Source: CAJWPI01 sp964571215
Lineage (GTDB): Bacteria; Pseudomonadota; Gammaproteobacteria; Magnimaribacterales; Magnimaribacteraceae
NCBI GenBank assembly: GCA_964571215.1
Contig: CAZMZZ010000011.1
Location: 1-38,834 of the forward strand
Length of the DNA stretch: 38,834 nucleotides
Reading direction: 5' to 3'
The notes under the pieces were generated by a model. That model made no database searches. It was not told the origin of the DNA and worked only from the letters and a program-made list of their open reading frames with translations. This document shows, piece after piece, positions 8,196 to 17,424 of the stretch; position 1 is the first letter of the stretch; the number at the start of each line of letters is the position of its first letter. Position numbers and translations under genes: made by a program.

Positions 8196-9985
8196 TAAGT
8201 TCTCTCTGCAGGTTGGAAAGCTTGTACAGTACTTGGTCTAAAATTAACATCTCTCTTTGAAACCGATTTATCAGAAGAAAAGTAAATGGAATGCTTTAAC
8301 CAATTATCGTCATCTCTTTCTGGGAAGTCATCTCTGGCATGGGCTCCCCTACTTTCTTTTCTCTCATTAGCTGTTATTGCTGTTGCCTCCGCCACTTCAA
8401 ATAAATTCTGTAGTTCAAGAGCCTCTATTCTTGCGGTATTAAAACAGGCAGATTTATCAGATAAATATATATTTTCAAAAGAATTTCTAGAGTTAGTTAG
8501 ATCTTCTATTCCTTTTTCCATGAGATCACCTCTTCGAAAGACTCCAAAATTATTTTGCATGTTTTGCTGCATTTCTTTCTTTAGCTCTTCCGTTTCTTTA
8601 CCATCCTTAGAAGAGTTTAAAGTATTGAGTCTGTTGAGGGCTTGATCTATATCCTCTTCGGAAGAAAGTTGTAAACTTAAATCCTGTTTAAGAGATTCTT
8701 CAATATGAATACCCGCTGCCCTTCCAAAAACAACTAGATCTAATAAAGAATTTCCTCCTAACCTATTTCCCCCATGAACAGAAACACAAGCAACCTCTCC
8801 TGTTGCATAAAGACCATTTACTACAGAATCTTTTCCATTCTTAATAGTAATAACTTGACCATTGATATTTGTGGGGATTCCTCCCATCATATAATGACAA
8901 GTAGGAACAACAGGAATAGGCTCAACAGCTGGATCTACATGTGCAAATGTTTTAGATAATTCAGTTATCCCAGGTAATCGTTTATGAACAACCTCGGGGC
9001 CTAAATGGTCTAGTCTTAGTTTAATGTGGTCTTGATCTGTGCCGCATCCTCTTCCTTCTAGGATTTCTTTTGCCATAGCTCTTGAAACCACATCTCTACT
9101 TGCTAAGTCTTTAGCATTTGGAGCATATCTCTCCATAAATCTTTCTCCATCTTTATTGATCAAATAACCTCCCTCACCCCTACAACCTTCAGTTACCAAA
9201 GTGCCATGACCATAAATGCCTGTTGGATGAAATTGCCACATCTCTATATCTTGCACTGGAAAGCCTGCTCTTAGAGCCATCCCTATTCCGTCCCCTGAGT
9301 TAATAAGAGCATTTGTGGTTGAAGCATAAATTCTACCAGCTCCTCCAGTAGCTAAAACGGTAGCTCTAGATCTTATATAAAATATTTCACCTGATTCAAC
9401 TTCAAAAGCAATAACACCAGTAACTTCTTTTTCAGAGTTCAAAACTAGATCTACGGCAAACCATTCATTTAGAAAATCTGTTCCTGCTTTTAGATTTGCT
9501 TGATAAAGAGTATGTAAAAGGCTATGACCTGTTCTATCTGCTGCTGCACAAGTTCTAGAAGCCTGTCCGCCTTTACCATAATCTTTTGATTGACCTCCAA
9601 AGGGTCTTTGATAAATTCTCCCTTCTTCAGTCCGAGAAAATGGCAAGCCCATGTGTTCAAGTTCAAAGATTGCTTTTGGACCTTCGCTGCACATATATTC
9701 AATAGCATCTTGATCCCCGATATAATCTGACCCTTTTACAGTATCAAACATATGCCAACGCCAATCATCTTCAGGGTCATCACTTTGAATGGCACAAGTA
9801 ATTCCTCCTTGGGCAGAAACTGTGTGTGATCTTGTAGGAAAAACCTTAGAAATAACTGCAGTTTTTAAACCAGATTCAGCTAACTGCAGAGAAGCTCTCA
9901 TGCCTGAACCTCCTCCACCTATAATAATTCCATCAAAATCTTTAATGGGTAAGTCTTTAGCTTTTATAATTTCATCAACTTTCAT
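8192..9985 (-). CDS. sdhA: Succinate dehydrogenase flavoprotein subunit
   Basis: A 597-residue catalytic subunit oxidising succinate to fumarate with covalently bound FAD. The dinucleotide motif GGGGSGMRASLQLAE is near residue 23, and SHTVSAQGGITCAI contains the histidine that bonds FAD. HPTGIYGHGTLVTEGCRGEGG is the substrate-binding region (near 250). HGGNRLGGNSLLDLVVFGR supplies active-site and FAD contacts near 402-420. The C-terminus (ERDDDNWLKHS, then VQAFQPAERTY) matches proteobacterial SdhA. It starts seven bases after sdhD and overlaps sdhB by four, in the order CDAB. Confidence 0.98.
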   Translation of the reverse strand: MKVDEIIKAKDLPIKDFDGIIIGGGGSGMRASLQLAESGLKTAVISKVFPTRSHTVSAQGGITCAIQSDDPEDDWRWHMFDTVKGSDYIGDQDAIEYMCSEGPKAIFELEHMGLPFSRTEEGRIYQRPFGGQSKDYGKGGQASRTCAAADRTGHSLLHTLYQANLKAGTDFLNEWFAVDLVLNSEKEVTGVIAFEVESGEIFYIRSRATVLATGGAGRIYASTTNALINSGDGIGMALRAGFPVQDIEMWQFHPTGIYGHGTLVTEGCRGEGGYLINKDGERFMERYAPNAKDLASRDVVSRAMAKEILEGRGCGTDQDHIKLRLDHLGPEVVHKRLPGITELSKTFAHVDPAVEPIPVVPTCHYMMGGIPTNINGQVITIKNGKDSVVNGLYATGEVACVSVHGGNRLGGNSLLDLVVFGRAAGIHIEESLKQDLSLQLSSEEDIDQALNRLNTLNSSKDGKETEELKKEMQQNMQNNFGVFRRGDLMEKGIEDLTNSRNSFENIYLSDKSACFNTARIEALELQNLFEVAEATAITANERKESRGAHARDDFPERDDDNWLKHSIYFSSDKSVSKRDVNFRPSTVQAFQPAERTY

Positions 9986-9992
9986 TTAAGCC

Positions 9993-10343
9993 CTACCAAA
10001 TAATTAAAAAAGTCCACAGAGCAACAGAGCTTATTATCAGGGCACATATAGCTCTATATACTTTATTGATAATTGGACCTAAACTTCCCAATCTAGATAC
10101 AGTCAGGTAGTCACTTCCAATAGCCCAAGTTCCTAGCCAAGTATGAACACAAAAAGACAAAAGAAATAGGGTGGTAGATATCTTCATAAAGACATTTTGA
10201 AATAATCCTTTCCACAGATCAAAACTTATTGGTTCATAATAAAAAACAAAAAAGGTTAGGTAGGCAGAATAAACCAAAAGAATTAATGCAGTAATTCTAA
10301 GTGCTAAAAAATCTTTAGTTCCAGATCCAAATATACCTTTCAT
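9993..10343 (-). CDS. sdhD: Succinate dehydrogenase membrane anchor subunit D
   Basis: A 116-residue protein with three membrane helices (about residues 14-33, 50-72 and 92-114). HTWLGTWAIGSDYL near residue 67 matches the Escherichia coli SdhD HAWIGMWQVLTDY region. There a histidine lies near the haem and a tyrosine contacts ubiquinone; both residues are kept. Length is standard. It sits 10 bases after sdhC and just before sdhA. Identification rests on this motif and position, since the family is otherwise weakly conserved. Confidence 0.92.
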   Translation of the reverse strand: MKGIFGSGTKDFLALRITALILLVYSAYLTFFVFYYEPISFDLWKGLFQNVFMKISTTLFLLSFCVHTWLGTWAIGSDYLTVSRLGSLGPIINKVYRAICALIISSVALWTFLIIW

Positions 10344-10353
10344 GTTAAATAAA

Positions 10354-10740
10354 CTAAATAAACAACTTAAAAAATAAACAGATGGAAGCTAAAAGAAAAA
10401 TAAAATTATAAACCCATGAAATAAGACTTCCTGATCTTAGATCTTCTCCTATTCCAAAAAAATCAGAAATTAGTTTCTTTAAACCTATTAGGGAGTGATA
10501 AAGAATTCCAACTAAAAATAAGTAAAAAATTACTTTCAACAGAAGTAAATTATTCAAATCATTTAAAAGGTTTAAAAACTCTTCTTCGGAAGATAGAGAT
10601 CTATCTAACATCCACACAACAATAATAAAAATGAAAAACAGAGCAAGCCCTGAAATCCTATGCAAAATTGAAGATATTCCTATGATAGGAAGGTGAACAA
10701 AAGGGTTTAGGTAAACTGGACGATTATCTTTTTCTTTCAT
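10354..10740 (-). CDS. sdhC: Succinate dehydrogenase cytochrome b556 subunit C
   Basis: A 128-residue three-helix membrane subunit. SSILHRISG near residue 19 carries the serine and arginine of the quinone site, and YHSLIGLKKLISDFFG near residue 82 carries the axial haem b histidine (equivalent to Escherichia coli SdhC His84). The N-terminal RPVYLNPFVHLPI also matches the family. It is the first gene of the complex II operon, so the promoter should lie in the 61 bases upstream. No Shine-Dalgarno sequence precedes the ATG. Confidence 0.93.
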   Translation of the reverse strand: MKEKDNRPVYLNPFVHLPIIGISSILHRISGLALFFIFIIVVWMLDRSLSSEEEFLNLLNDLNNLLLLKVIFYLFLVGILYHSLIGLKKLISDFFGIGEDLRSGSLISWVYNFIFLLASICLFFKLFI

Positions 10741-10775
10741 TGGGCTGTCTAAACAGTAATATTGGGAATATCTTA

Positions 10776-10781
10776 ATTATA
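10776..10781 (-). promoter_or_regulatory. Candidate -10 box for the sdhCDAB-lpdA-sucCD operon
   Basis: The minus strand reads TATAAT here, 36 bases upstream of the sdhC start and in the only noncoding space before the operon. No good -35 box lies at 16-18 bases, so this is a candidate only. The leader also holds a tiny CTGT/ACAG inverted repeat just before the start codon. Confidence 0.35.
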
Positions 10782-10801
10782 ATTTGGCAATAAGGTGAAT
10801 G

Positions 10802-12094
10802 CTATAAAGTTTTATCTGATAAGTTATATTTCTTAATATTTGAGGCCATTAAAAATACTGTAACAAAAATAGGAAGAATGATTAAAAAAGGAAAAGATGG
10901 AGAAATTTCATATAAAAAACCTCCCAATAAAGGACCTAAAGAAAAGCCTAATCCAGGAGCTACCATGGCCAAACCTACTGCTGCACCTTGACTATCTGAA
11001 TCAGCATTTAAAGATGCTGCGGCTGTGTATCCCGGAGTGCCTAAACCCATTCCAAGACCGATAAGCATCATGCCAAATACATAAAAATTAAAATTAGAAG
11101 TGTAAACAGCTATCAAAGTTCCTAATATAAAAAAAGGTGTAGACCATTGAATAAGTTTTATTGGAAGAACTTTTATTTTTTGTACTATTGTCAACTGAGC
11201 GACAATTGAGGTTAGTGCCATAAAGCCTAAAGCTATACCTAAGCTTTGTTGAGTTACTAAAATGCTTAAAGAGAAAGTGTCTTGTAGATAAAATGCTGTA
11301 ATAGATTGAATTATTGCAAATGATGAAAAAATCAAGACCCCAGTTGATATCAGCATTAAATTCCTTTTATCTAAATTGAAGTCCTTTTTTTTGGAATTTG
11401 TTTCTTGTTTTATAAATGATTCGGGTAAATAAAAATAGACAAAAAAAAGTGCGATAACCATTAGAAAGGTCATAACCATAAGAGGAATGAGCCTACCATA
11501 AGGCTCTAAGAAAGATGGGAAAATAGATGTTTGAGCAAAGAGAAATGCAATAAACGCTACTAAAACTGGTCCAAGAATTGTTCCTATATTATTTGCAGCA
11601 CCAAATTGACCCATTCCAGCAGACCTATTTTCTTCTGTTGTTACATCTGCCACTGTTGCTCCTGTAGCTGGCCTCATTCCTGCACCCAAAGCAGAATTTA
11701 AAACCCTAGCCATCAAAATTAAAAAAATGAGTGTTGTGAAAGTGAAGTAGCCTATCAATCCTAGGTAGGCTATCCAACAAAAAATAAGTGTGGAAAAAAT
11801 GTAGCCTACTAAACCGATCAAAAGAACAAATTTTCTTCCTTTCCTGTCACTTAACTTACCCCAATATGGAGTAAATATTAAAAACATTAAAGCTGAAAAA
11901 GAAACAAGGGAGTTAATTAATTTAACACTAAAACCTAGCTCTCTTCCTATTAAAGGCATAGTTTGCCAATAGACTGATTGACCCATACTTACAAAAATTA
12001 CTGTAGGAATTAATAAGGCTATTATTCTTTTATTTCTAGTTTTTAAACTAATGACTCTTTCCTTCTTCTTTATCAAGGCGTAGTAAAAAAGCAT
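10802..12094 (-). CDS. MFS transporter (TetA/drug:H+ antiporter-like)
   Basis: A 430-residue major facilitator with 12 predicted membrane segments. The loop 2-3 signature is YWGKLSDRKGRKFVLLIG near residues 75-92, and ALGAGMRPATGATVADVT near 135-152 resembles the motif-C region of drug:proton antiporters. Transporters of this type expel small molecules with the proton gradient; the substrate is unknown. The ATG used here overlaps the 3' end of the upstream peptidase gene by 47 bases. A TTG at 12076 would shorten the protein by six residues and cut the overlap to 29. Either way the gene appears cotranscribed with the S9 peptidase and der. Confidence 0.87.
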   Translation of the reverse strand: MLFYYALIKKKERVISLKTRNKRIIALLIPTVIFVSMGQSVYWQTMPLIGRELGFSVKLINSLVSFSALMFLIFTPYWGKLSDRKGRKFVLLIGLVGYIFSTLIFCWIAYLGLIGYFTFTTLIFLILMARVLNSALGAGMRPATGATVADVTTEENRSAGMGQFGAANNIGTILGPVLVAFIAFLFAQTSIFPSFLEPYGRLIPLMVMTFLMVIALFFVYFYLPESFIKQETNSKKKDFNLDKRNLMLISTGVLIFSSFAIIQSITAFYLQDTFSLSILVTQQSLGIALGFMALTSIVAQLTIVQKIKVLPIKLIQWSTPFFILGTLIAVYTSNFNFYVFGMMLIGLGMGLGTPGYTAAASLNADSDSQGAAVGLAMVAPGLGFSLGPLLGGFLYEISPSFPFLIILPIFVTVFLMASNIKKYNLSDKTL

Positions 12095-14183
12095 ACTCCA
12101 TTGCCACTTCTTTTAGAGAAGCGAATCTACCACTAAGACCACTGTGCCCTGCTGTTAAATTTGCTTTCATCAAAATAGGTTTATTAGATCTATTAAACTC
12201 TCTTATTTTTGCAACATATTTTACAGGTTCATAGTACTGGACTTGAGAATCCCAAAGCCCCGTTGTGACCAGAATACTTGGATAATGATAAGCTTTTATG
12301 TTGTCGTAAGGAGAATAACTTAAGATATATCTAAATTCCTTTTCATTAATTGGATTACCCCATTCGCTATATTCCCCTGTTGTTAAAGGAATAGAAGAAT
12401 CAGACATTGTTGTGATTACATCAACGAAAGGAACATTAGATATAACTGCATTATAGAGTTCAGGCTTCTGATTAATGACTGCTCCCATCAAAAGACCCCC
12501 TGCACTACCACCTCCCGCGTAAACTCTCTCTCTGTCTCCATAACCCTCATTTAATAGTCCTTCAGTTACGTCTATAAAATCATTAAATGTATTCTTCTTT
12601 TTCATCATTTTTCCATCTTCATACCACTTTCTTCCTAACTCCTGTCCACCTCTAACATGAGCAATAGCAAATATAAACCCTCGGTCAATTAGAGAGATTC
12701 TCGAATAGCTAAATCCTGTATCCATAGAAATCCCATAAGAACCATAACCATAAACAAACAAAGGGTTTTTGTTTTTTCTAAAGGAATCTTTCCTATAGAT
12801 AATTGATACAGGAATAGGAGTATTATCTCTACCTGCAACAAAAAATCTCTCTACCTTATATCTATTTGGTTCAAACACTCCTTTTACTTCTATCTGCTTC
12901 AAAAGCTTCTTCCTACTAGATATAAGACTTACGGAATAAACAGAGTCCGGAGTTCTTAAGCTCGAATAACCAATATAAAATTTGGTATTTTTATATTCTG
13001 GATTAGCTGCAAAATAAGTCTCATAGGTTTGCTCTTGAAAGTTAATAAGCCTTTGAGACTTTTTCTTTTTATCAATTATACGAAAATTACTTAAACCCTT
13101 AGACCTCTCTAAAGCTACTACATGTGTTGGAAATGACAAAAAAGATTGAATTAGAATTTCCTCGTTATGAGGAAGCAATTCTTGCCAATCCTTCTTCTTA
13201 GTTGATTTGCTTATAGGTACTCTCATCAAACGAAAATTCTTAGCTTTCCAATTAGTACGAATAATCATTAGCTCACCATCATCTTCAACTGAATAAAGAT
13301 GGTTCTTTTCTCTTCTTAGAAAAATATGTGGGTGATCGTTTGGTAAAGAAGAGTCTATTAATAAAGTCTCAGAACTTGTAGTACTAGATATATAAATTTC
13401 AATGTACTTCATTGATCGTGTATTACCTACAGAAACATGGAAAGTATTATCTTTCTCTTGATAAATTAAGACATCTTCACTTTGCTTATCACCAATTTTA
13501 TGACGATAAACTTGATAAGGAAGTAAAGTCTTAGAATCTCTTCTAACATAGAAAATAAATTTACCATCTCCAGACCATGCAATGTCTCCAGAAGTTCCAA
13601 TCAGTCTTTCATTTAAGAAAGAATTGCTAGAAATATTCTTAATTCTTATGATGTACTCTCTTCTTCCTGTTACATCCTCTGCAAAAGCTAGCTTTTCTTC
13701 GGTAGGAGAAATACTCCAATTAGAAAGCTGATAAAAATTTTTTCCTTCTGCTAATCTGTTAACATCTAAAATTACTTGCTCTTTGAGAGTATTTTTTTTC
13801 CTCCTGATATAGATAGGGTGTTCTTTGTCTGGTTTATATCTACGGTAATACTCATAAGAACCCATAGGTACAGGAACTGAATCTTCCTTTTTAGGAATTC
13901 TTGATACTATCTCTCTAAAAATTTCTTTTCTATAATCAGAACCAGAACTAAACCAATCTTCTAAGTATTTATTTTCTTGTTTTAGGTGATTAATAACTTC
14001 CTTATTACTTCTAGAATCATCTCTCATCCAATAATAGTTATCTATCCTCTCTACTCCATGAGCTTCGAATTTTTTTGGTATTTTTTTTGCTATAGGAGGT
14101 TTCAAATCCTCTGTCTCCTGAGTAAAAACATAGTTTAAAAAAATATTTAGTAAGAAGAGAAAGAGAATTTTAGAACAATTCAC
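12048..14183 (-). CDS. Secreted prolyl oligopeptidase family serine peptidase (S9, oligopeptidase B-like)
   Basis: A 711-residue S9A peptidase. A hydrophobic N-terminal segment (LFLFLLNIFLNYVFTQ) looks like a Sec signal peptide, so it probably acts in the periplasm; classical oligopeptidase B is cytosolic. A beta-propeller region (about 30-430) is followed by an alpha/beta hydrolase domain. The nucleophile lies in GGGSAGGLLMGA near residue 556, the acid in TGLWDSQVQYYEPVKY and the base in TAGHSGLSGR near the C-terminus, so the triad is intact. YGYGSYGISMD and FAIAHVRGGQELGRKW are family landmarks. It cleaves short peptides after basic residues or proline; which one cannot be decided here. Its ATG overlaps the end of der by four bases, an unusual partner. 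Confidence 0.92.
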   Translation of the reverse strand: MNCSKILFLFLLNIFLNYVFTQETEDLKPPIAKKIPKKFEAHGVERIDNYYWMRDDSRSNKEVINHLKQENKYLEDWFSSGSDYRKEIFREIVSRIPKKEDSVPVPMGSYEYYRRYKPDKEHPIYIRRKKNTLKEQVILDVNRLAEGKNFYQLSNWSISPTEEKLAFAEDVTGRREYIIRIKNISSNSFLNERLIGTSGDIAWSGDGKFIFYVRRDSKTLLPYQVYRHKIGDKQSEDVLIYQEKDNTFHVSVGNTRSMKYIEIYISSTTSSETLLIDSSLPNDHPHIFLRREKNHLYSVEDDGELMIIRTNWKAKNFRLMRVPISKSTKKKDWQELLPHNEEILIQSFLSFPTHVVALERSKGLSNFRIIDKKKKSQRLINFQEQTYETYFAANPEYKNTKFYIGYSSLRTPDSVYSVSLISSRKKLLKQIEVKGVFEPNRYKVERFFVAGRDNTPIPVSIIYRKDSFRKNKNPLFVYGYGSYGISMDTGFSYSRISLIDRGFIFAIAHVRGGQELGRKWYEDGKMMKKKNTFNDFIDVTEGLLNEGYGDRERVYAGGGSAGGLLMGAVINQKPELYNAVISNVPFVDVITTMSDSSIPLTTGEYSEWGNPINEKEFRYILSYSPYDNIKAYHYPSILVTTGLWDSQVQYYEPVKYVAKIREFNRSNKPILMKANLTAGHSGLSGRFASLKEVAMEYAFLLRLDKEEGKSH

Positions 14184-15565
14184 TTTTTTCTTCTGTTTTT
14201 TAATAATCTTTTTCTCTTCTTCCTTTGTCTTTCTGAAAGAATATTAGTCTTATGTTTAAAAGGATTGACTCCATCACGGAATTTGATTTGCAATGAGCTA
14301 GATTCAAAGCCGATCTCAGATCTAAAATAATTCTCTAAATATTTTTTATAAGAAGCAGATAAATCTTTTGTATTGTTTCCATGAATTAAAATAGTGAAAG
14401 GGTCTTTTTTTAAAAGATTTACATATCTTAATTTAGGCCTAAACCTACCTCTTATAGGTGGGCTATGTTCTATTAAAGCCTTTTTTAGAATACTATTTAG
14501 CAAAGATGTGTCTATATCTTTTCTGCTTGAGATATAAGCTCTTTCTGCTTTATTTAATAGAGGTTTAACTCCTTTTCCATCTTTTGCAGATAAAAATTGG
14601 ATCTTAAGGTAACTTGCAAACTTAATATTTTTTGAAATGTCTTCTTGCAGTTCACTAATACCCTTTTTAGTTAAAAGGTCAATCTTGTTTGCCCCTATTA
14701 TAACTGGTCTTCTCAAAGCTAAAGAAAGCCCCAAAAGGTGTAAATCTTGATCTACTATGGATTCAGTTGAGTCCAACAAAAGAATTACTACATCAGATCT
14801 GCGTATTGCTTCTATAGATCTCGATACAGAAGATTTTTCAACACTTTTTTCTTTTATAGATCTTTTTCTTCTAACTCCCGCAGTATCAATAAGTGTTAAA
14901 TCTTTATTATTAAACTTTATAGGTACCTCTATGGAGTCTCTTGTTGTGCCTGCTTCCTCTGAAACTATCGATCTATTTCCACCAACTAACCTATTAACTA
15001 GAGTAGATTTACCTACATTTGGTCTTCCAATTATTGAAACTTTAATTTTATCTTCTTGTAAATTTTCTTGTGTAGGCTTGTGTGTATCAATATTTAACAA
15101 GATATCTATAAGATCAGACACTCCCCTATTGTGAGCAGTAGAAATTGCAAATGTCTCTTTGAAACCCAGATTTTCAAAATCTGATACCAAGCTCTCTTGC
15201 TTATTTCCATCTACTTTATTTACAAGTAGATAAATAGGCTTGTTTGATTTCCTCAGAAACTGCGATATTTCTTTATCTAAAGGAAGAAGACCTTCTTTTA
15301 CATCAACCATAAATAACAAGATGTCTGCTTCTTCAATAGCTAAATTAGTCTGTTCTCTTATAGCTCGAGATAAGTCAGAAGATTCTTTGCTTATTCCTCC
15401 TGTATCAATTAAAACTATAGAAGTACCAATTATATTTCCATATTGTCTATCTCTTGTTAGACCAAAATGGTTAGCTACTAATGCTGTATTTGAGCCTGTT
15501 AGAGCATTAAAAAGAGATGACTTACCGACATTTGGTCGACCTATTAAAGCTACTACATTAGACAT
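14180..15565 (-). CDS. der: Ribosome biogenesis GTPase Der (EngA)
   Basis: A 461-residue protein with two tandem GTPase domains followed by a KH-like domain, the unique Der layout. The first P-loop is GRPNVGKSSLFNAL at residues 9-22 with DTGGIS and NKVDG. The second is GRPNVGKSTLVNRLVG near 180 with DTAGVRRK and NKID. The C-terminus (RFRPKLRYVNLLKKDP, then HGNN) is the KH-like part, ending in a very basic tail. Der assists 50S ribosomal subunit assembly. It lies next to bamB as in Escherichia coli, but 42 bases separate the two genes. The S9 peptidase gene overlaps its 3' end. Confidence 0.97.
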   Translation of the reverse strand: MSNVVALIGRPNVGKSSLFNALTGSNTALVANHFGLTRDRQYGNIIGTSIVLIDTGGISKESSDLSRAIREQTNLAIEEADILLFMVDVKEGLLPLDKEISQFLRKSNKPIYLLVNKVDGNKQESLVSDFENLGFKETFAISTAHNRGVSDLIDILLNIDTHKPTQENLQEDKIKVSIIGRPNVGKSTLVNRLVGGNRSIVSEEAGTTRDSIEVPIKFNNKDLTLIDTAGVRRKRSIKEKSVEKSSVSRSIEAIRRSDVVILLLDSTESIVDQDLHLLGLSLALRRPVIIGANKIDLLTKKGISELQEDISKNIKFASYLKIQFLSAKDGKGVKPLLNKAERAYISSRKDIDTSLLNSILKKALIEHSPPIRGRFRPKLRYVNLLKKDPFTILIHGNNTKDLSASYKKYLENYFRSEIGFESSSLQIKFRDGVNPFKHKTNILSERQRKKRKRLLKNRRKK

Positions 15566-15607
15566 ATTCTTCTCATAGAACAGATAGAAAAGAGATTATA
15601 GATTGAT

Positions 15608-16774
15608 TTACTGTATGGTAAGAGAAATAAGACGTCCTGATTCATCCAAAGCAAGAAGCTCGTTTCCTTGATAAACAATTTCTTTAATTGGTTTTCTTGA
15701 TACCTTTTTTCTTCCTATAAATGAACCATCTCTAGAATCTAGAAGATGTAAATATCCTTCAAAATCTCCAATAACAATTCCTTTATTTGTTGCCACTGGT
15801 GAAGAAACTTTCCTTAATTTTAGTCCTTCCTGCTGCCAGATAAGCACTCCTGATGAGGCTCCGAAAGCCTTAACTATATCTTTTCTGTCAACAGCTACAA
15901 TTCTAGATCTCGCCTCAGTCAGATCTCTTGTTGTAGAAATATCTTCTTGCCAAACAAGTCTTCCTGACCTGATATCTACAGCAGAAATATTTCCTTGATA
16001 AGAAGCAGAAAAGAGCAGTTCTCCCACTAAAATTGGTTTACCATCAATATCTACAACCCTTTCTAGTTCAGATTTACCATCGTTAATTGCTACAGGTATT
16101 TCCCATCTTACTGAACCTGAATCTGGATAAATCATAGCTACTTTTCCATTTGCAAAAGCCGTGAAAAGAAAACCCTGCTCAAAAAAAGGTGTAGATGTTC
16201 CTCTCAAACTTAATCTTGGGACAGTAGATTGATGTACCCATCTTTCATCACCTGTCTTGAAGTCAAATCCAGATATCACTCCATCAGCACTCTGAACAGC
16301 GACGATATCTCCGTTAGTGGTTGGTGGAGATAGGACTTCGCTTGAAGTTTTATTTCTCCATATTTCTTCTCCATTTTCTTCTTCTATGGAAATAATCTCT
16401 CCATCAATAGTTCCATAATGAAGTCTTTTAAAACCTAACCCTAATGCCCCTGATACTCTATCTCCAGTTTTTCTTGACCAAATAGCTCTGCCTTTATTTG
16501 AGGATAAAGCAACAAGATTCCCTTCAGAAGAAATAAAATATATTTTGTCATTGTTAATAACAGGAATAAACTTTCCCGTAAGACCCAATTCTCCTAAACC
16601 TTTATCCCATTTCTTACTAAAACTAGCTTCTTCTTTTATGGATACAAGCTCTGTAGGTTCTTCAACTTCTTCATCATCTCCCCAGAACTTTAGCCAACCA
16701 AAAGAAGAGCAACTGTTCATAAAGAAACTCAGAAAAAAGATAATAAAAAAAGGATTTCTATTCAACATTATCAT
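15608..16774 (-). CDS. bamB: Outer membrane assembly lipoprotein BamB
   Basis: A 388-residue eight-bladed PQQ-type beta-propeller that supports BamA in inserting beta-barrel proteins into the outer membrane. The N-terminus is a lipoprotein signal: a hydrophobic run, then FMNSC, with the cysteine near residue 22. The lipobox is imperfect (Met at -3, Asn at -2) but followed by an acidic linker. Repeats such as DSGSVRWEIP, DIRSGRLVWQED and DSRDGSFIGRKK show the W-containing blade pattern. Start choice is M1 or M3, both overlapping the end of yfgM. It sits between yfgM and der, as in Escherichia coli. Confidence 0.93.
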   Translation of the reverse strand: MIMLNRNPFFIIFFLSFFMNSCSSFGWLKFWGDDEEVEEPTELVSIKEEASFSKKWDKGLGELGLTGKFIPVINNDKIYFISSEGNLVALSSNKGRAIWSRKTGDRVSGALGLGFKRLHYGTIDGEIISIEEENGEEIWRNKTSSEVLSPPTTNGDIVAVQSADGVISGFDFKTGDERWVHQSTVPRLSLRGTSTPFFEQGFLFTAFANGKVAMIYPDSGSVRWEIPVAINDGKSELERVVDIDGKPILVGELLFSASYQGNISAVDIRSGRLVWQEDISTTRDLTEARSRIVAVDRKDIVKAFGASSGVLIWQQEGLKLRKVSSPVATNKGIVIGDFEGYLHLLDSRDGSFIGRKKVSRKPIKEIVYQGNELLALDESGRLISLTIQ

Positions 16775-17414
16775 CTATTTGGAGATCTGCTATTTTCATT
16801 CTAATAAGAGATTTAAGAGAAGAGCTTTGTGTAGATTCAAGTGCTTGTAAATAGCTTATATTTGCTTCATTAAATCTATTAAGTTGAGATTCAGCATCTC
16901 CCTTAACTTCAAACAATGCTCCATTTAAGGCTTTAGCCTGTTTTAGCACTTCAAGAACTTCTTGGGGTTTATCTAAAGAAAGAAGAATCTTAGCTAAACG
17001 CAATCTTGCTGTAGATTCAATCGGATCATATTCGTTACTCCAACCAGAGCTAGTTCTATCAATTATATTTTTTAATTCTTGTGAAGCTTCTAATAATTCC
17101 CCATTCTCAACAAGAATTTTGGAAAGATGGAAAGAAGCCATATAGGTGTATGGGGTGTCAGGAAATTTTTCTATAAAATCTTTTATTTTTTGCTTATTTT
17201 CTTGAGAAGAATCATCTAGAGACTCTGTAAGAGATTGATATTCTTGAGCTAATTCATGTTTTTTATCTTGGGAAGTTTGAGACCAGTACTCAAACGATAG
17301 AATCCCTGCAATAACAACAAATAATAAAGAAATAGCAAGGTATTTATATTTATTCCACCAAGAACTAATAAGTTCAAAGTTTTCTTCTTCTGATGAACTG
17401 AAAAAATTAGCCAT
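16758..17414 (-). CDS. yfgM: YfgM-like tetratricopeptide protein (SecYEG-associated)
   Basis: A 218-residue protein with a short cytoplasmic N-terminus (SSSEEENFELISSWWNKYKY), one membrane helix at about 28-46, and a periplasmic helical TPR-like domain. YfgM in Escherichia coli is an inner-membrane partner of the SecYEG translocon and PpiD that assists outgoing proteins. Identification rests on this topology, the WWNKYK segment and the position between hisS and bamB. The periplasmic part has repeated LSKILVENGELLEASQEL-like helices. Ten bases separate it from hisS. Confidence 0.88.
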   Translation of the reverse strand: MANFFSSSEEENFELISSWWNKYKYLAISLLFVVIAGILSFEYWSQTSQDKKHELAQEYQSLTESLDDSSQENKQKIKDFIEKFPDTPYTYMASFHLSKILVENGELLEASQELKNIIDRTSSGWSNEYDPIESTARLRLAKILLSLDKPQEVLEVLKQAKALNGALFEVKGDAESQLNRFNEANISYLQALESTQSSSLKSLIRMKIADLQIDDNVE

Positions 17415-17424
17415 GTTTATAGTC

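Noticed and set aside
8286..8645. Plus-strand open frame opposite sdhA
   Set aside because: Antisense shadow of a strongly conserved gene with low-complexity composition. The same applies to other opposite-strand frames over lpdA, sucC, sucD, der and bamB.
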